DNA of 64,000 nucleotides from an uncultured Bacteroidales bacterium. Lineage in GTDB: Bacteria; Bacteroidota; Bacteroidia; Bacteroidales; Paludibacteraceae. The stretch covers positions 1 to 64,000 of the forward strand of contig CAKULK010000003.1 of assembly GCA_934667275.1 (NCBI GenBank). Reading direction: 5' to 3'. Below the pieces are notes generated by a model. It ran no database searches, was not told the origin of the DNA, and worked only from the letters and a program-made list of their open reading frames with translations. Of this stretch, positions 18,230-27,569 are shown one piece after another. A program made the position numbers and the translations under genes. The first letter of the stretch is position 1; every line of letters starts with the position of its first letter.

Positions 18230-19126
18230 ATGCTTAGAAGATGCTATTTAAGGGATACAGAACAAGTTTCAGAAAGGTTTGAGCGTTCCCCCAAAAGGGA
18301 CAGGTGTGCCTATGCCCGGCGGCGGAAGGCAGTGCCGGTGGCAATGATGATGGTGGTGGCAATGCTGCTCGGGTCGTGCGTATCAAGAAAGCAACTGACT
18401 TATTTCCAGAACATTACACCCATCAGTGCCGACTCGATAAATGCCAACAGGGCAGCACAACCGGAGCCCTGCATCAAGCTAAACGATGCATTGATAATCA
18501 CCGTTTCCGCCCTTGACCCCGAGGCCGTGTTGCCATACAACCTGCCCAACGTGGCATACGCGACACCCACCAGCAGCGTGGTGCCGACATCGGCATCGTA
18601 TCAATACTACACGGTGGACAAGGACGGAAATATCGACTTTCCCGTGCTCGGGAAACTGCATGTGGAGGGGTTGAAACAGTCGGAGGTCATCGCGTTGATA
18701 CAAGACAGACTGAGAGGGCAGTTAGTGAACCCGATAGTGAGTTTGCGGTTCTTGGACGCGAAAGTGACGGTGCTGGGCGAGGTGAAAAACCCCGGTTCGT
18801 ATCCGCTGAACAACGGGCGCATGACGCTGTTGGAGGCATTGGGTGCCGCGGGCGATTTGACGCAATACGGCAGACGCGATAACATACTGATTACCAGAGA
18901 GAACAATGGAAAATTAGAATTCGCGCGCATCAACCTGAATACGGATGAGGTGTTTACATCACCGTTTTTCTACCTGCAGCAAAACGACGTGATTGTGATA
19001 GAACCCAACCAGGCGCGCTCGACAAGCAACCAGACCATCAGTTTGTGGCTGAGCATGGTGGGAACGGTGTCGAGTGCAGCGACGGTGGTGGTGTCGGTGC
19101 TGTCGGCAGCAGGCGTACTAAGATAA
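18230..19126 (+). CDS. Polysaccharide export outer-membrane lipoprotein (Wza-like)
   Basis: It forms the outer-membrane channel for capsule or exopolysaccharide. The lipobox LLGSC follows a hydrophobic stretch, so the mature protein starts at that Cys. The Poly_export domain is next (KLNDALIITVSALDPE), then a SLBB domain (VTVLGEVKNPGSYPL), and a C-terminal hydrophobic segment (VVVSVLSAAGV) that could be the membrane-spanning helix. The start is uncertain: the promoter ends at 18198, so I favour the ATG at 18230, with 18206 possible as a nearly leaderless start. Both give an unusually long basic region before the hydrophobic core. The Wzc-like gene follows 39 nt later. Confidence 0.9.
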   Translation: MLRRCYLRDTEQVSERFERSPKRDRCAYARRRKAVPVAMMMVVAMLLGSCVSRKQLTYFQNITPISADSINANRAAQPEPCIKLNDALIITVSALDPEAVLPYNLPNVAYATPTSSVVPTSASYQYYTVDKDGNIDFPVLGKLHVEGLKQSEVIALIQDRLRGQLVNPIVSLRFLDAKVTVLGEVKNPGSYPLNNGRMTLLEALGAAGDLTQYGRRDNILITRENNGKLEFARINLNTDEVFTSPFFYLQQNDVIVIEPNQARSTSNQTISLWLSMVGTVSSAATVVVSVLSAAGVLR

Positions 19127-19165
19127 TGATAATCAAACACATAGATACAGAATACACAAGAGATT

Positions 19166-21475
19166 ATGGCGCAAGAGCATAACGAAATAGATGTACGAGT
19201 ATGGTGCATCCGCATCTTGAAGAACTGGTACTGGTTTGTGATTTGCGGGGTGCTGTTTGGCGGATTGGGATTATTGAAATACTTCTCGTCGAATACCCAA
19301 TACCGCGTGGAGTCGAACATCATGATTCGCTCGACAGATACGGACAACCAAATGCCGCAAATGGAACTGCTGCAGATGATGGGCATGAACGGCACCAAAA
19401 AGATAGACGACGAGATAGCCATCTTCACATCGCGAGATCATATCACACAGATAATCAAAGAATTAGACCTACAAACAGAATACCGCAAGAAAGAAGGATT
19501 ACGTTGGATAGGACAATATCCGAAGCATAACATCACGGTGGAGTTTCCGCCTACCTATCAAGACACACTGCGACGCAGCGTGCAGATAGATGTGAAGGTG
19601 CGAAAGTCGGATTATATGGTGAAAGTGCGGTACGGGAAATGGAAACACAGCCGCCACAAAGTGAACGACCTGACACAGCCGATAGTCACGTGTGCAGGAA
19701 CAATCCGGCTGACGATGCACAAAGAACCGGAGAAGGGTGACCACTACCGCATCAGCACCACGCCGTTGCTGCCGCGCGTGAACGGATACAAAAGTGAGAT
19801 AACGGCGACGCCGCTGAAGAAAGAGTCGAATGTGATTTGCATCTCCGCCACCACTGACATGCCAGGGCGTGCCATTGACTTTATAAACAAGGAGATTGAA
19901 CTCTACAATATGGACGCGGTGGTGGACAAAAATATTATGGCGAGCAATACGGCGGCGTTCATTGAGGAACGTTTGCGGCTGATAGAAAGCGAGTTGTCGT
20001 CCGCCGAAGCCGATGTAGAACGGTACAAAGAGAAGAACGGCATTATCGACCTAAGCAGCGAGGCGCGGCTATACTTGAGCGAGAGTACCGAGTATCGCAA
20101 ACGCGCCGCCGAGATAGAGACGCAACTGAATCTGATTCAGTACATCAGTGACTTTGTGTCGGACGGGACCAAACAGAACAGTCTGATACCGGCGAATTTG
20201 GGCATTTCGGACGAGTCGCTGGTGACACTGATAACGGAATACAACGAGATGCTGCTGCAACGAATGCGTATCCAGCGGACAGCAGCAGGCGATAACCCCG
20301 TTGTAAATCAGATGAATACGCAGTTGGCGTTGCTGCGCGAGAACGTGATAACCAGTATCGGCAACGTGCGCAGCAGTTTGAAGATTTCGCAGAAAGACCT
20401 TGAACGCCGTTACGACAAGGCACAGATGCAGAAATACGGTGTGCCAAGCCAAGAGCGGCAGTTTGTGGAGGTGGAGCGGCAAAGGCAGTTGAAGGAGAGC
20501 CTGTACCTGTTCCTGTATGAGAAGCGCGAGGAAAATGCGCTGACTTTGGCATCTGCGGTGATGCCCGCCAAGGTGATTGCCACGCCGCAGATGGACCCGT
20601 CGCCGGTGGCTCCCAGACTGAAGATGACGCTGCTGATTTGCCTGCTATTAGCGTTGTGTTTCCCGATAGGAGGGATGTGTTTGTATGATTTGCTGAACAA
20701 CAAGTTGCCGGACGACAGCAAAGAGTTGGAGAAACGCCTGCAAGTGCCATTTGGCGGTATGCTGGTGCTGAACCACCGCGGCGAACATATCGCAGTGCGC
20801 GAGGGGGAGAACTCGGTGTCGGCGGAGTTGTTCCGCTCACTCAGGACCAACCTGCGCTTTATGTTGCCCACCACGGTGCAAAAGCCCGTGATATTGGTGA
20901 CATCGAGCATCAATGGAGAAGGCAAGTCGTACGTAGCCAGCAACTTAGCCACATCGTTGGCATTGCTCGGCAAGCACGTGGCGTTGGTAGGGCTGGATAT
21001 TCGCAAACCGATGTTGGCAGAGTATTTCGGGCTGAACCAGACGGGCTGTCTGACCAGTTATCTGTCGGACGCAGACTATACGGTGGACGATGTGGTGGTG
21101 GATTCGGGCACGCCGGGGTTGGACCTGATACCCGCGGGAATCATTCCCCCCAACCCGAGTGAACTGCTGCAAAGCGACCGATTGGACCAACTATTTGCCG
21201 AACTGCGCGCACGCTACGACTACGTGGTGGTGGATTCTGCGCCTGTGGCAATGGTGAGCGACACGTTCCTGCTGAGCCGCCTATGCGACATGACCATATA
21301 TGTATCGCGCGCGCATTATACCACGTGGGATTTGATTGACTTCCTCAACCAAGCCCATGAGCAACAGCGTCTGCCGAACATCGTGAGCGTTCTCAACGGC
21401 GTGAAAGCGGACAAAGTGGGGTATGGATACGGCTACGGATATGGCTACGATGCCAAGTCGAAGAAAAAGAGATGA
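19166..21475 (+). CDS. Polysaccharide co-polymerase/BY tyrosine kinase (Wzc-like)
   Basis: A 769-residue inner-membrane protein that controls chain length and export of polysaccharide. TM1 is at about 18-37 (WYWFVICGVLFGGLGLL). A Wzz domain follows, then a coiled-coil region (about 260-460), TM2 at about 488-507, and a cytoplasmic kinase. The kinase has Walker A SSINGEGKS (about 575), Walker A' LVGLDIRKPM (about 604) and Walker B YVVVDSAPV (about 687). The tail GYGYGYGYGY is the tyrosine cluster that is autophosphorylated in this family. It pairs with the preceding Wza-like gene. No glycosyltransferases are adjacent, so the sugar genes must be elsewhere. Its stop overlaps topB by 4 nt. Confidence 0.95.
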   Translation: MAQEHNEIDVRVWCIRILKNWYWFVICGVLFGGLGLLKYFSSNTQYRVESNIMIRSTDTDNQMPQMELLQMMGMNGTKKIDDEIAIFTSRDHITQIIKELDLQTEYRKKEGLRWIGQYPKHNITVEFPPTYQDTLRRSVQIDVKVRKSDYMVKVRYGKWKHSRHKVNDLTQPIVTCAGTIRLTMHKEPEKGDHYRISTTPLLPRVNGYKSEITATPLKKESNVICISATTDMPGRAIDFINKEIELYNMDAVVDKNIMASNTAAFIEERLRLIESELSSAEADVERYKEKNGIIDLSSEARLYLSESTEYRKRAAEIETQLNLIQYISDFVSDGTKQNSLIPANLGISDESLVTLITEYNEMLLQRMRIQRTAAGDNPVVNQMNTQLALLRENVITSIGNVRSSLKISQKDLERRYDKAQMQKYGVPSQERQFVEVERQRQLKESLYLFLYEKREENALTLASAVMPAKVIATPQMDPSPVAPRLKMTLLICLLLALCFPIGGMCLYDLLNNKLPDDSKELEKRLQVPFGGMLVLNHRGEHIAVREGENSVSAELFRSLRTNLRFMLPTTVQKPVILVTSSINGEGKSYVASNLATSLALLGKHVALVGLDIRKPMLAEYFGLNQTGCLTSYLSDADYTVDDVVVDSGTPGLDLIPAGIIPPNPSELLQSDRLDQLFAELRARYDYVVVDSAPVAMVSDTFLLSRLCDMTIYVSRAHYTTWDLIDFLNQAHEQQRLPNIVSVLNGVKADKVGYGYGYGYGYDAKSKKKR

Positions 21476-23403
21476 TTGTATGTGTGGCTGAGAAACCGTC
21501 GGTAGGACGGGATATTGCGCGCGTGCTGGGTGCTACCACTCAGCACGACGGCTATTTGGAGGGCAACGGCTATTGCGTCACGTGGACCTTCGGACACCTG
21601 TGCGCGCTGCTCGACCCCAACGAATACAACGAACAATGGAAGAGTTGGAACCTCTCGTCGCTGCCCATGATTCCCCCGCGGTTTGGCATCAAGGTGACTG
21701 CCGACAAGGGTGTGCAGAAGCAATTCGGGATTATCAAGGGATTGATAGCACAAGCCGACGAGGTCATCAATTGCGGCGATGCGGGGCAAGAGGGAGAGTT
21801 GATTCAGCGTTGGGTGTATCAAAAGGCAGGTTGCCGTGTGCCCGTGAAGCGTCTGTGGATTTCATCGCTGACGGAAGACGCTATCCGTGAGGGCTTTCGC
21901 CAACTGAAAGACCAACAGGAGTACCAGCGTTTGTATGAGGCGGGGCTGATGCGCGCGATAGGCGACTGGTTGCTTGGCATGAACGCCACACGCGCATACA
22001 CATTGCGTTTCGCACAAGGAACAGGGCGCGACCGGCAGGTGCTGAGTATCGGGCGCGTGCAGACACCCACCCTTGCGCTCATCGTGAAGCGGCAACATGA
22101 GATAGAGCACTTCGTGCCGCGCACCTATTGGGAACTCAAGACCCTCTACCGCGACACCTTCTTTGCCGCACAACTGAAAGCCGAAGAGGATGACTATGCC
22201 ATTACCACCCTTGAGCAGGGGCAGGAATTGGTAGATAGCATCAAGGATAAACCGCTGACTGTCACATCGGTAGAAAAGAAGAAATGCACTGAGTTTGCCC
22301 CGCGTCTGTTCGACTTGACCAGCCTGCAGGTGGAGTGCAACAAACTTTACAGTTTCTCCGCCGACGAGACATTGCGCCTTATTCAGAGCCTCTACGAGAA
22401 ACACGTGACCACCTATCCGCGTGTGGACACCACCTATCTGAGCGAGGACATCTACCCAAAAGTACCTGCCACGTTGGCGGGCATCAAGGATTTCTATCCG
22501 CAAATCACACCGTTACTGCCGTTGAAAGCCGATGGTGGCAAGGGCGCGCAGAGCCTGCCCAAGTCGAAAAAGGTGTTCGACAACAAGAAAGTGACCGACC
22601 ACCATGCCATCATACCCACAGGGCAACGTCCCGACAACCTCTCGGAACAGGAGCGCAGAGTGTATGACCTTGTGGCATTGCGGTTCATTGCCGCCTTCTA
22701 TCCCGATTGCGAGGTGGCGAATACCACGGTGCTTGCCAAAGCGGGCGACATAGATTTCAAGGTGACGGGGCGACAGATAGTGAAACCCGGGTGGCGTGAG
22801 GTGTTTGCCAAAGCCAAAGTGGAGGACGAGGACACCAACAACGAACAGAAGACATTGCCCCGCTTTGTCAAAGGCGAATCGGGTCCGCACACTCCGCAAC
22901 TGAAAGAGAAAACCACCACTCCGCCCAAGTACTACACGGAGGCGACGCTCCTCCGCGCCATGGAAACGGCAGGCAAGACGGTGGACAATGAGGAGTTGCG
23001 CGATGCCATGAAAGAGAATGGTATCGGGCGACCGAGTACACGTGCCGCCATCATCGAGAAGTTGTTTCAACGAAAATATATTGTTCGCGAGAAGAAGAAT
23101 ATACGTGCTACCGAGTTGGGAATCAACTTGATACACACGATCATATCCCCGCTGCTCAAGTCGGCAGAACTCACAGGACGCTGGGAGAAGAAACTGCGCG
23201 AAATAGAGCGCGGCGATTACACGGCGCAACAATTCCTCGACGAACTCAAGCAGATGACCACGGAAGTGGTGCGCGAAGTGAAGGCGGACAAGTCGGGCAT
23301 GCGTTGCCCCGTCTGCGGGCGCGGCATTGTCATCCGCGGCAAAACGCGCTACGGTTGCTCACGATGGCGCGAAGGGTGCACCTACGCGGAGCCGTTTGAG
23401 TAA
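21472..23403 (+). CDS. topB: DNA topoisomerase III
   Basis: A type IA topoisomerase that relaxes and decatenates DNA. The TOPRIM domain is N-terminal (MIVCVAEKPSVGRDIA, and later NCGDAGQEGELI with the acidic metal ligands). SIGRVQTPTL is family-typical. The catalytic tyrosine is in TTYPRVDTTYLSED at about residue 314. A C-terminal zinc-ribbon has CPVC and later a further cysteine pair. The length of 643 is normal. The gene overlaps the kinase gene by 4 nt, so a DNA enzyme is transcribed from the polysaccharide promoter, which is odd. Confidence 0.96.
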   Translation: MIVCVAEKPSVGRDIARVLGATTQHDGYLEGNGYCVTWTFGHLCALLDPNEYNEQWKSWNLSSLPMIPPRFGIKVTADKGVQKQFGIIKGLIAQADEVINCGDAGQEGELIQRWVYQKAGCRVPVKRLWISSLTEDAIREGFRQLKDQQEYQRLYEAGLMRAIGDWLLGMNATRAYTLRFAQGTGRDRQVLSIGRVQTPTLALIVKRQHEIEHFVPRTYWELKTLYRDTFFAAQLKAEEDDYAITTLEQGQELVDSIKDKPLTVTSVEKKKCTEFAPRLFDLTSLQVECNKLYSFSADETLRLIQSLYEKHVTTYPRVDTTYLSEDIYPKVPATLAGIKDFYPQITPLLPLKADGGKGAQSLPKSKKVFDNKKVTDHHAIIPTGQRPDNLSEQERRVYDLVALRFIAAFYPDCEVANTTVLAKAGDIDFKVTGRQIVKPGWREVFAKAKVEDEDTNNEQKTLPRFVKGESGPHTPQLKEKTTTPPKYYTEATLLRAMETAGKTVDNEELRDAMKENGIGRPSTRAAIIEKLFQRKYIVREKKNIRATELGINLIHTIISPLLKSAELTGRWEKKLREIERGDYTAQQFLDELKQMTTEVVREVKADKSGMRCPVCGRGIVIRGKTRYGCSRWREGCTYAEPFE

Positions 23404-23450
23404 CCTCGCGCGCGTACCTTATTAGTATAATTGGCAAAACGAGAATCAAC

Positions 23451-24221
23451 ATGTCAGCAAATAAGTGGATTTTAGGCGGACTCGGCTTCGTATTGGGCGG
23501 TCCGATAGGTGCCTTGATAGGGGTGTTCATCGCCTCAATGTTTGACACAAGCAGTCGCATTTTGGACGCAGGCGGCGACTTTGACACCCATACCGAAACC
23601 AACCCACACCCATCTTCGGGGCGGCGAACAGCCACCGTGGGCGATATCCGTGTATCGATTATCGTGCTGATCGCTTGCGTGATAAAGGCAGACGGGCACG
23701 TGATGAAGTCGGAGGTAAACTACATCAAACCTTTCCTCGTGCGCAACTTCGGCGAAGACGGTGCCAAAGAGGCACTGCAACTGCTCAAGCAACTGCTGGC
23801 ACGCGACATTGACCCTATCGCTGTATCAAGGCAAATCTCCCAGAACGTAAACTACTCCACCCGATTGGAGTTGCTGCACATGCTGCTGGATTTGGCAAAT
23901 GCCGACGGCGATATGTGCGATGCAGAGCGGCAGATGATAGAACTCATATCGATGAACATAGGAGTGTCAGAGGCTGATTACCAGTCGCTTAGTGCCATGT
24001 ACCGCAAGGCGCAGGACCCCAACTGGGCATACACCGTGCTTGAAATTGAAGTCTCTGCCACCGATGACGAAGTGAAACGCGCTTACCGCCGCATGGCGAT
24101 GAAATACCACCCCGACAAGGTTGCCAACGCCGGCGAGGAGATTCGACAACAGGCTACGGAGAAGTTCCGCACCATCAACAAAGCATACGAACACATCAAA
24201 CTGCTGCGCGGACTGAAATGA
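23451..24221 (+). CDS. TerB/J-domain protein (DjlA-like)
   Basis: A 256-residue protein with an N-terminal Gly-rich hydrophobic segment (about 7-30) that probably sits in the membrane, a TerB/DjlA-type helical domain (about 60-175), and a C-terminal J domain (about 195-256) with the HPD motif in MKYHPDKV. J domains stimulate the ATPase of DnaK. The order matches DjlA, a membrane-bound co-chaperone, though no direct role is known here. It overlaps rlmH by 4 nt. Confidence 0.88.
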   Translation: MSANKWILGGLGFVLGGPIGALIGVFIASMFDTSSRILDAGGDFDTHTETNPHPSSGRRTATVGDIRVSIIVLIACVIKADGHVMKSEVNYIKPFLVRNFGEDGAKEALQLLKQLLARDIDPIAVSRQISQNVNYSTRLELLHMLLDLANADGDMCDAERQMIELISMNIGVSEADYQSLSAMYRKAQDPNWAYTVLEIEVSATDDEVKRAYRRMAMKYHPDKVANAGEEIRQQATEKFRTINKAYEHIKLLRGLK

Positions 24222-24688
24222 AAATAACCCTGCTTGTAGTGGGCAAGACCACCGACCCGCATATCGAAGCCCTGCTCAACGGCTATATCAGCCGATTGAC
24301 GCACTATATACCTTTTAATCTGCAAGTTATACCTGAGTTGCGCAACACCAAATCGCTCACTTTCGAGCAACAGAAACAGACGGAAGGTGACCTCATTCTG
24401 CGCGCCGTGACGCCCTCCACCGACCTTATTTTGTTAGACGAGCACGGACGCGAATACCGCTCCATTGAGTTTGCCGGCTATCTGCAAAAAAAGATGACAG
24501 CGGGGCATGATGTCACTTTCGTGGTGGGCGGACCGTATGGTTTTTCCGACGCGGTGTATGCGCGTGCCAACGGCAAGATTTCTCTCAGCCAAATGACTTT
24601 CTCCCACCAAATGATTCGCCTTATCTTTGTGGAGCAAACCTACCGCGCCATGACCATTCTCCGCGGCGAACCATACCATCACGAGTAA
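24218..24688 (+). CDS. rlmH: 23S rRNA pseudouridine-1915 N3-methyltransferase RlmH
   Basis: RlmH is a SPOUT methyltransferase that modifies helix 69 of 23S rRNA using S-adenosylmethionine. At 156 residues it has the usual length. The family motifs are LDEHGREYRS, VVGGPYGFSDAV and the trefoil-knot end LSQMTFSHQMIRLIFVEQTYRA. It is the last gene of the run begun at 18168, and thrS follows from its own promoter. Confidence 0.96.
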   Translation: MKITLLVVGKTTDPHIEALLNGYISRLTHYIPFNLQVIPELRNTKSLTFEQQKQTEGDLILRAVTPSTDLILLDEHGREYRSIEFAGYLQKKMTAGHDVTFVVGGPYGFSDAVYARANGKISLSQMTFSHQMIRLIFVEQTYRAMTILRGEPYHHE

Positions 24689-24692
24689 ATCA

Positions 24693-24724
24693 TTTGCGTA
24701 TATCTAAAAAAAGCAGTACCTTTG
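24693..24724 (+). promoter_or_regulatory. thrS promoter
   Basis: TTTG (24693-24696), 20 bp, TACCTTTG (24717-24724). It leaves a leader of about 55 nt before the thrS ATG. Confidence 0.88.
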
Positions 24725-24784
24725 TCCCCGAATTGGCAATAGGGCATTTGTGCGCCCCGAGCCGTAAACATTTGTACGTTTATT

Positions 24785-26773
24785 ATGATTAAAATTTCGT
24801 TCCCGGACGGTAGTGTCCGCGAGTATGAGAGTGGCGTAACGCCGCTTCAAGTGGCTGAGAGTATCAGCAGTCGTTTGGCGCAAGATATCCTTGTGGCTAG
24901 TATCAAACCTATTACGAACCAACCCGAGAGCATCGAGGAGCAGGGCGAGGGATGGAGTATCATTGAACTGAATACCCCTATCACCGAAGACAGCCAAATT
25001 CGTCTCCACAAGTGGGACGACGCCGAGGCAAAGCATGCGTTCTGGCACACCTCAAGCCACTTGATGGCAGAGGCGCTGCAGGAATTGTATCCCGGTATCC
25101 AGTTTGGTATCGGACCTGCTATCGAAAACGGTTTCTACTACGATGTCTATCCCGCAGAGGGACAGACCATCAAGGAAAGCGATTTTCCTGCCATCGAGCA
25201 GAAAATGATGGAGTTGCGCAACCGTAAAGAACGCCTTGTGAAGAAGAGTATCTCTAAGGCCGACGCACTCAAAGAGTTTGGCGAAAAAGGGCAAACCTAC
25301 AAGTGTGAACTCATTTCCGACCTCGAAGACGGACATATCACCACCTACACACAAGGTGCATTCACCGACCTTTGCAAAGGCCCGCACCTCCTCTCGACAG
25401 AGCCTATCAAGGCAATGAAAGTGCTCAGTTGTGCGGCTGCCTATTGGCGTGGCGACGAGAAACGCCCGATGATGACGCGTATCTATGGTATCTCGTTCCC
25501 GAAAAAGGCCATGTTGGACGAATATCTGGCACTCCTCGAAGAGGCCAAGAAACGCGACCACCGCAAGATTGGCAAGGAACTGGACCTCTTTATGTTCTCG
25601 GATATGGTGGGCAAAGGTCTGCCTATCTGGTTGCCGAAGGGTACGGCACTCCGTCTGCGCTTGGAGGATTTCCTCAAGAAAATACAGAAACGCTATGGCT
25701 ATCAGCAGGTTATCACTCCGCATATCGGTAGCAAGCAACTGTACGTAACCTCCGGACACTGGGACCACTACGGCAAGGATTCGTTCCAACCTATCACCAC
25801 TCCCGAGGAGGGCGAAGTTTATCTGCTCAAGCCGATGAACTGCCCCCACCACTGTGCTATCTACAAGAACAGCCCCCGCAGTTACAAAGACCTGCCTTTC
25901 CGTTGTGCAGAGTTCGGTACCGTCTATCGCTATGAGCAATCGGGCGAGTTGCACGGACTGACGCGTGTGCGCTCGTTTACACAAGACGACGCGCATATCT
26001 TCTGCCGCCCCGACCAGGTGAAGGACGAGTTTATCCGCGTAATGGAGATTATCGAGATTATCTTCAAAGCATTGGATTTCAAGAACTTCGAGGCACAAAT
26101 CTCTTTGCGCGACCCGAAGAACACCACCAAGTATGTAGGTAGCGACGAGGTTTGGGAGAAAGCCGAGAGTGCTATCATCGAGGCTTGCCGCGAGAAAGGT
26201 CTGCCCGCAAAAGTAGAATATGGCGAGGCGGCTTTCTATGGTCCGAAATTGGACTTTATGGTCAAAGACGCTATCGGTCGCCGTTGGCAGTTGGGTACTA
26301 TCCAAGTGGACTACAACCTGCCTGAGCGTTTTGAACTCGAATACACGGGCGAGGACAACCAAAAGCACCGTCCTGTGATGATTCACCGTGCGCCGTTCGG
26401 AAGTATGGAACGCTTTGTGGCAGTGCTGATTGAGCATACCGCCGGCAAGTTCCCGCTGTGGCTCACACCCGACCAGGCTGTGGTATTGCCTATCTCGGAG
26501 AAGAGCAACGAGTACGCATGGAAAGTGAAGGAAATGCTTGAGGCTCAGGATGTTCGCGTGGTTGTGGACGACCGCAATGAGAAACTCGGGCGTAAGATTC
26601 GCGACAACGAGTTGAAACGTATTCCGTTTATGTTGGTTGTGGGCGAGAAAGAGGCAGAGCAAGGTCTTGTGAGCGTCCGCCAACAGGGTGCTGAGGACAA
26701 AGGACAGATGACCGTGCAGGAGTTTGCCGACTTTGTAAACACTACGGTCAAGAGTCAGATGAACGCATATTGA
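24785..26773 (+). CDS. thrS: Threonyl-tRNA synthetase
   Basis: It charges tRNA-Thr with threonine. The 662-residue protein has the standard layout: TGS domain (1-60), editing domain with HTSSHLMAEAL (about 84) and the Cys/His cluster near 185-200, then the class II catalytic core. The core has LPIWLPKGTALR, the zinc-site Cys in MNCPHHC, motif 2 RCAEFGTVYRYE and motif 3 near GSMERF. The anticodon-binding domain (about 545-650) contains DDRNEKLGRKIRDNE. It has its own promoter and its own terminator. Confidence 0.98.
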   Translation: MIKISFPDGSVREYESGVTPLQVAESISSRLAQDILVASIKPITNQPESIEEQGEGWSIIELNTPITEDSQIRLHKWDDAEAKHAFWHTSSHLMAEALQELYPGIQFGIGPAIENGFYYDVYPAEGQTIKESDFPAIEQKMMELRNRKERLVKKSISKADALKEFGEKGQTYKCELISDLEDGHITTYTQGAFTDLCKGPHLLSTEPIKAMKVLSCAAAYWRGDEKRPMMTRIYGISFPKKAMLDEYLALLEEAKKRDHRKIGKELDLFMFSDMVGKGLPIWLPKGTALRLRLEDFLKKIQKRYGYQQVITPHIGSKQLYVTSGHWDHYGKDSFQPITTPEEGEVYLLKPMNCPHHCAIYKNSPRSYKDLPFRCAEFGTVYRYEQSGELHGLTRVRSFTQDDAHIFCRPDQVKDEFIRVMEIIEIIFKALDFKNFEAQISLRDPKNTTKYVGSDEVWEKAESAIIEACREKGLPAKVEYGEAAFYGPKLDFMVKDAIGRRWQLGTIQVDYNLPERFELEYTGEDNQKHRPVMIHRAPFGSMERFVAVLIEHTAGKFPLWLTPDQAVVLPISEKSNEYAWKVKEMLEAQDVRVVVDDRNEKLGRKIRDNELKRIPFMLVVGEKEAEQGLVSVRQQGAEDKGQMTVQEFADFVNTTVKSQMNAY

Positions 26774-26814
26774 GAGTGCGCTCTGATGCCCAACGACAAA
26801 GAGCCATTCTAACC

Positions 26815-26858
26815 AATCAGGGCTGCCTAAACGGATTAGGCAGCCCTGATTCTTTTTT
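26815..26858 (+). terminator. thrS terminator
   Basis: The 16-bp stem AATCAGGGCTGCCTAA / TTAGGCAGCCCTGATT has a 5-nt loop and is followed by C then T6. Confidence 0.95.
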
Positions 26859-26966
26859 CTCAATTCTTGATGCAGTCTTCTCTCTGTAATTGCGCTGCCA
26901 ATTACGGCAACGACACGGCAACGAGACGGCAACGACAAGCGATGATGCAGAGAGGATAACAGAGGT

Positions 26967-27518
26967 TTACACCGACTTTATCACACGGCAGGGATTACCC
27001 ACCGCAATAGAATTGCTCGGAATATCGTGCGTCACCACGGACCCCGCACCTATTGTGCAGTTATCTCCTATCGTCACGCCGGGGAGGATAGTCACCGAAC
27101 CGCCTATCCAGCAGTTGTTTCCGATAGTCACAGGCTTTGCCCATTCCTGACGAGTGTTGCGCGCTACGGGATTGGTGCTGTGACATGCAGTGTATATCGA
27201 CACATTCGGACCGATAAAGGCATCATCACCGATGGTCACATACGCCTCGTCCAAAATGGTACAATGGAAATTGGCAAAAAAACGCTTGCCGACACGAATG
27301 TGTTTGCCGTAGTCACAATAGAACGGCTGATTGATAAACACGTCGTCATCGCACGCGCCAAGCAGTGCTTGCAGTGCACGTGTGCGCGCTTGCAAATCGC
27401 TTGGCTTCAGACTATTATAGTGCTGAATGGCATCTTTGCAAACGTTCAGTTCGTCTTTGAGAGCGGGATCGCAAGCGTAATACAACTGCCCCGCCAACAT
27501 TTTCTCTTTTTCGGTCAT
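26967..27518 (-). CDS. Sugar O-acetyltransferase (maltose/galactoside type)
   Basis: A 183-residue hexapeptide-repeat acetyltransferase of the Maa/LacA group, which moves acetyl from acetyl-CoA to sugars. The N-terminal Mac domain starts TEKEKMLAGQLYYACDP. The left-handed helix repeats run from about 70 to 175 (for example VTIGDDAFIGPNV and VTIGDNCTIGAG). The catalytic His is in TACHSTNP. It follows the secreted nuclease gene on the same strand by 51 nt, so the two may be co-transcribed. The natural acceptor cannot be told. Confidence 0.92.
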   Translation of the reverse strand: MTEKEKMLAGQLYYACDPALKDELNVCKDAIQHYNSLKPSDLQARTRALQALLGACDDDVFINQPFYCDYGKHIRVGKRFFANFHCTILDEAYVTIGDDAFIGPNVSIYTACHSTNPVARNTRQEWAKPVTIGNNCWIGGSVTILPGVTIGDNCTIGAGSVVTHDIPSNSIAVGNPCRVIKSV

Positions 27519-27569
27519 AATTGCCGTTTTCGTTTCCGTTCAGTAAATCCGATGTTCGCTTTCCGAGCC

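Noticed and set aside
25052..26938. A 628-codon open frame on the minus strand opposite thrS
   Set aside because: It lies fully antisense to thrS, which has unmistakable motifs throughout, and its translation has no recognisable domain. GC-rich codon bias leaves the opposite frame open.
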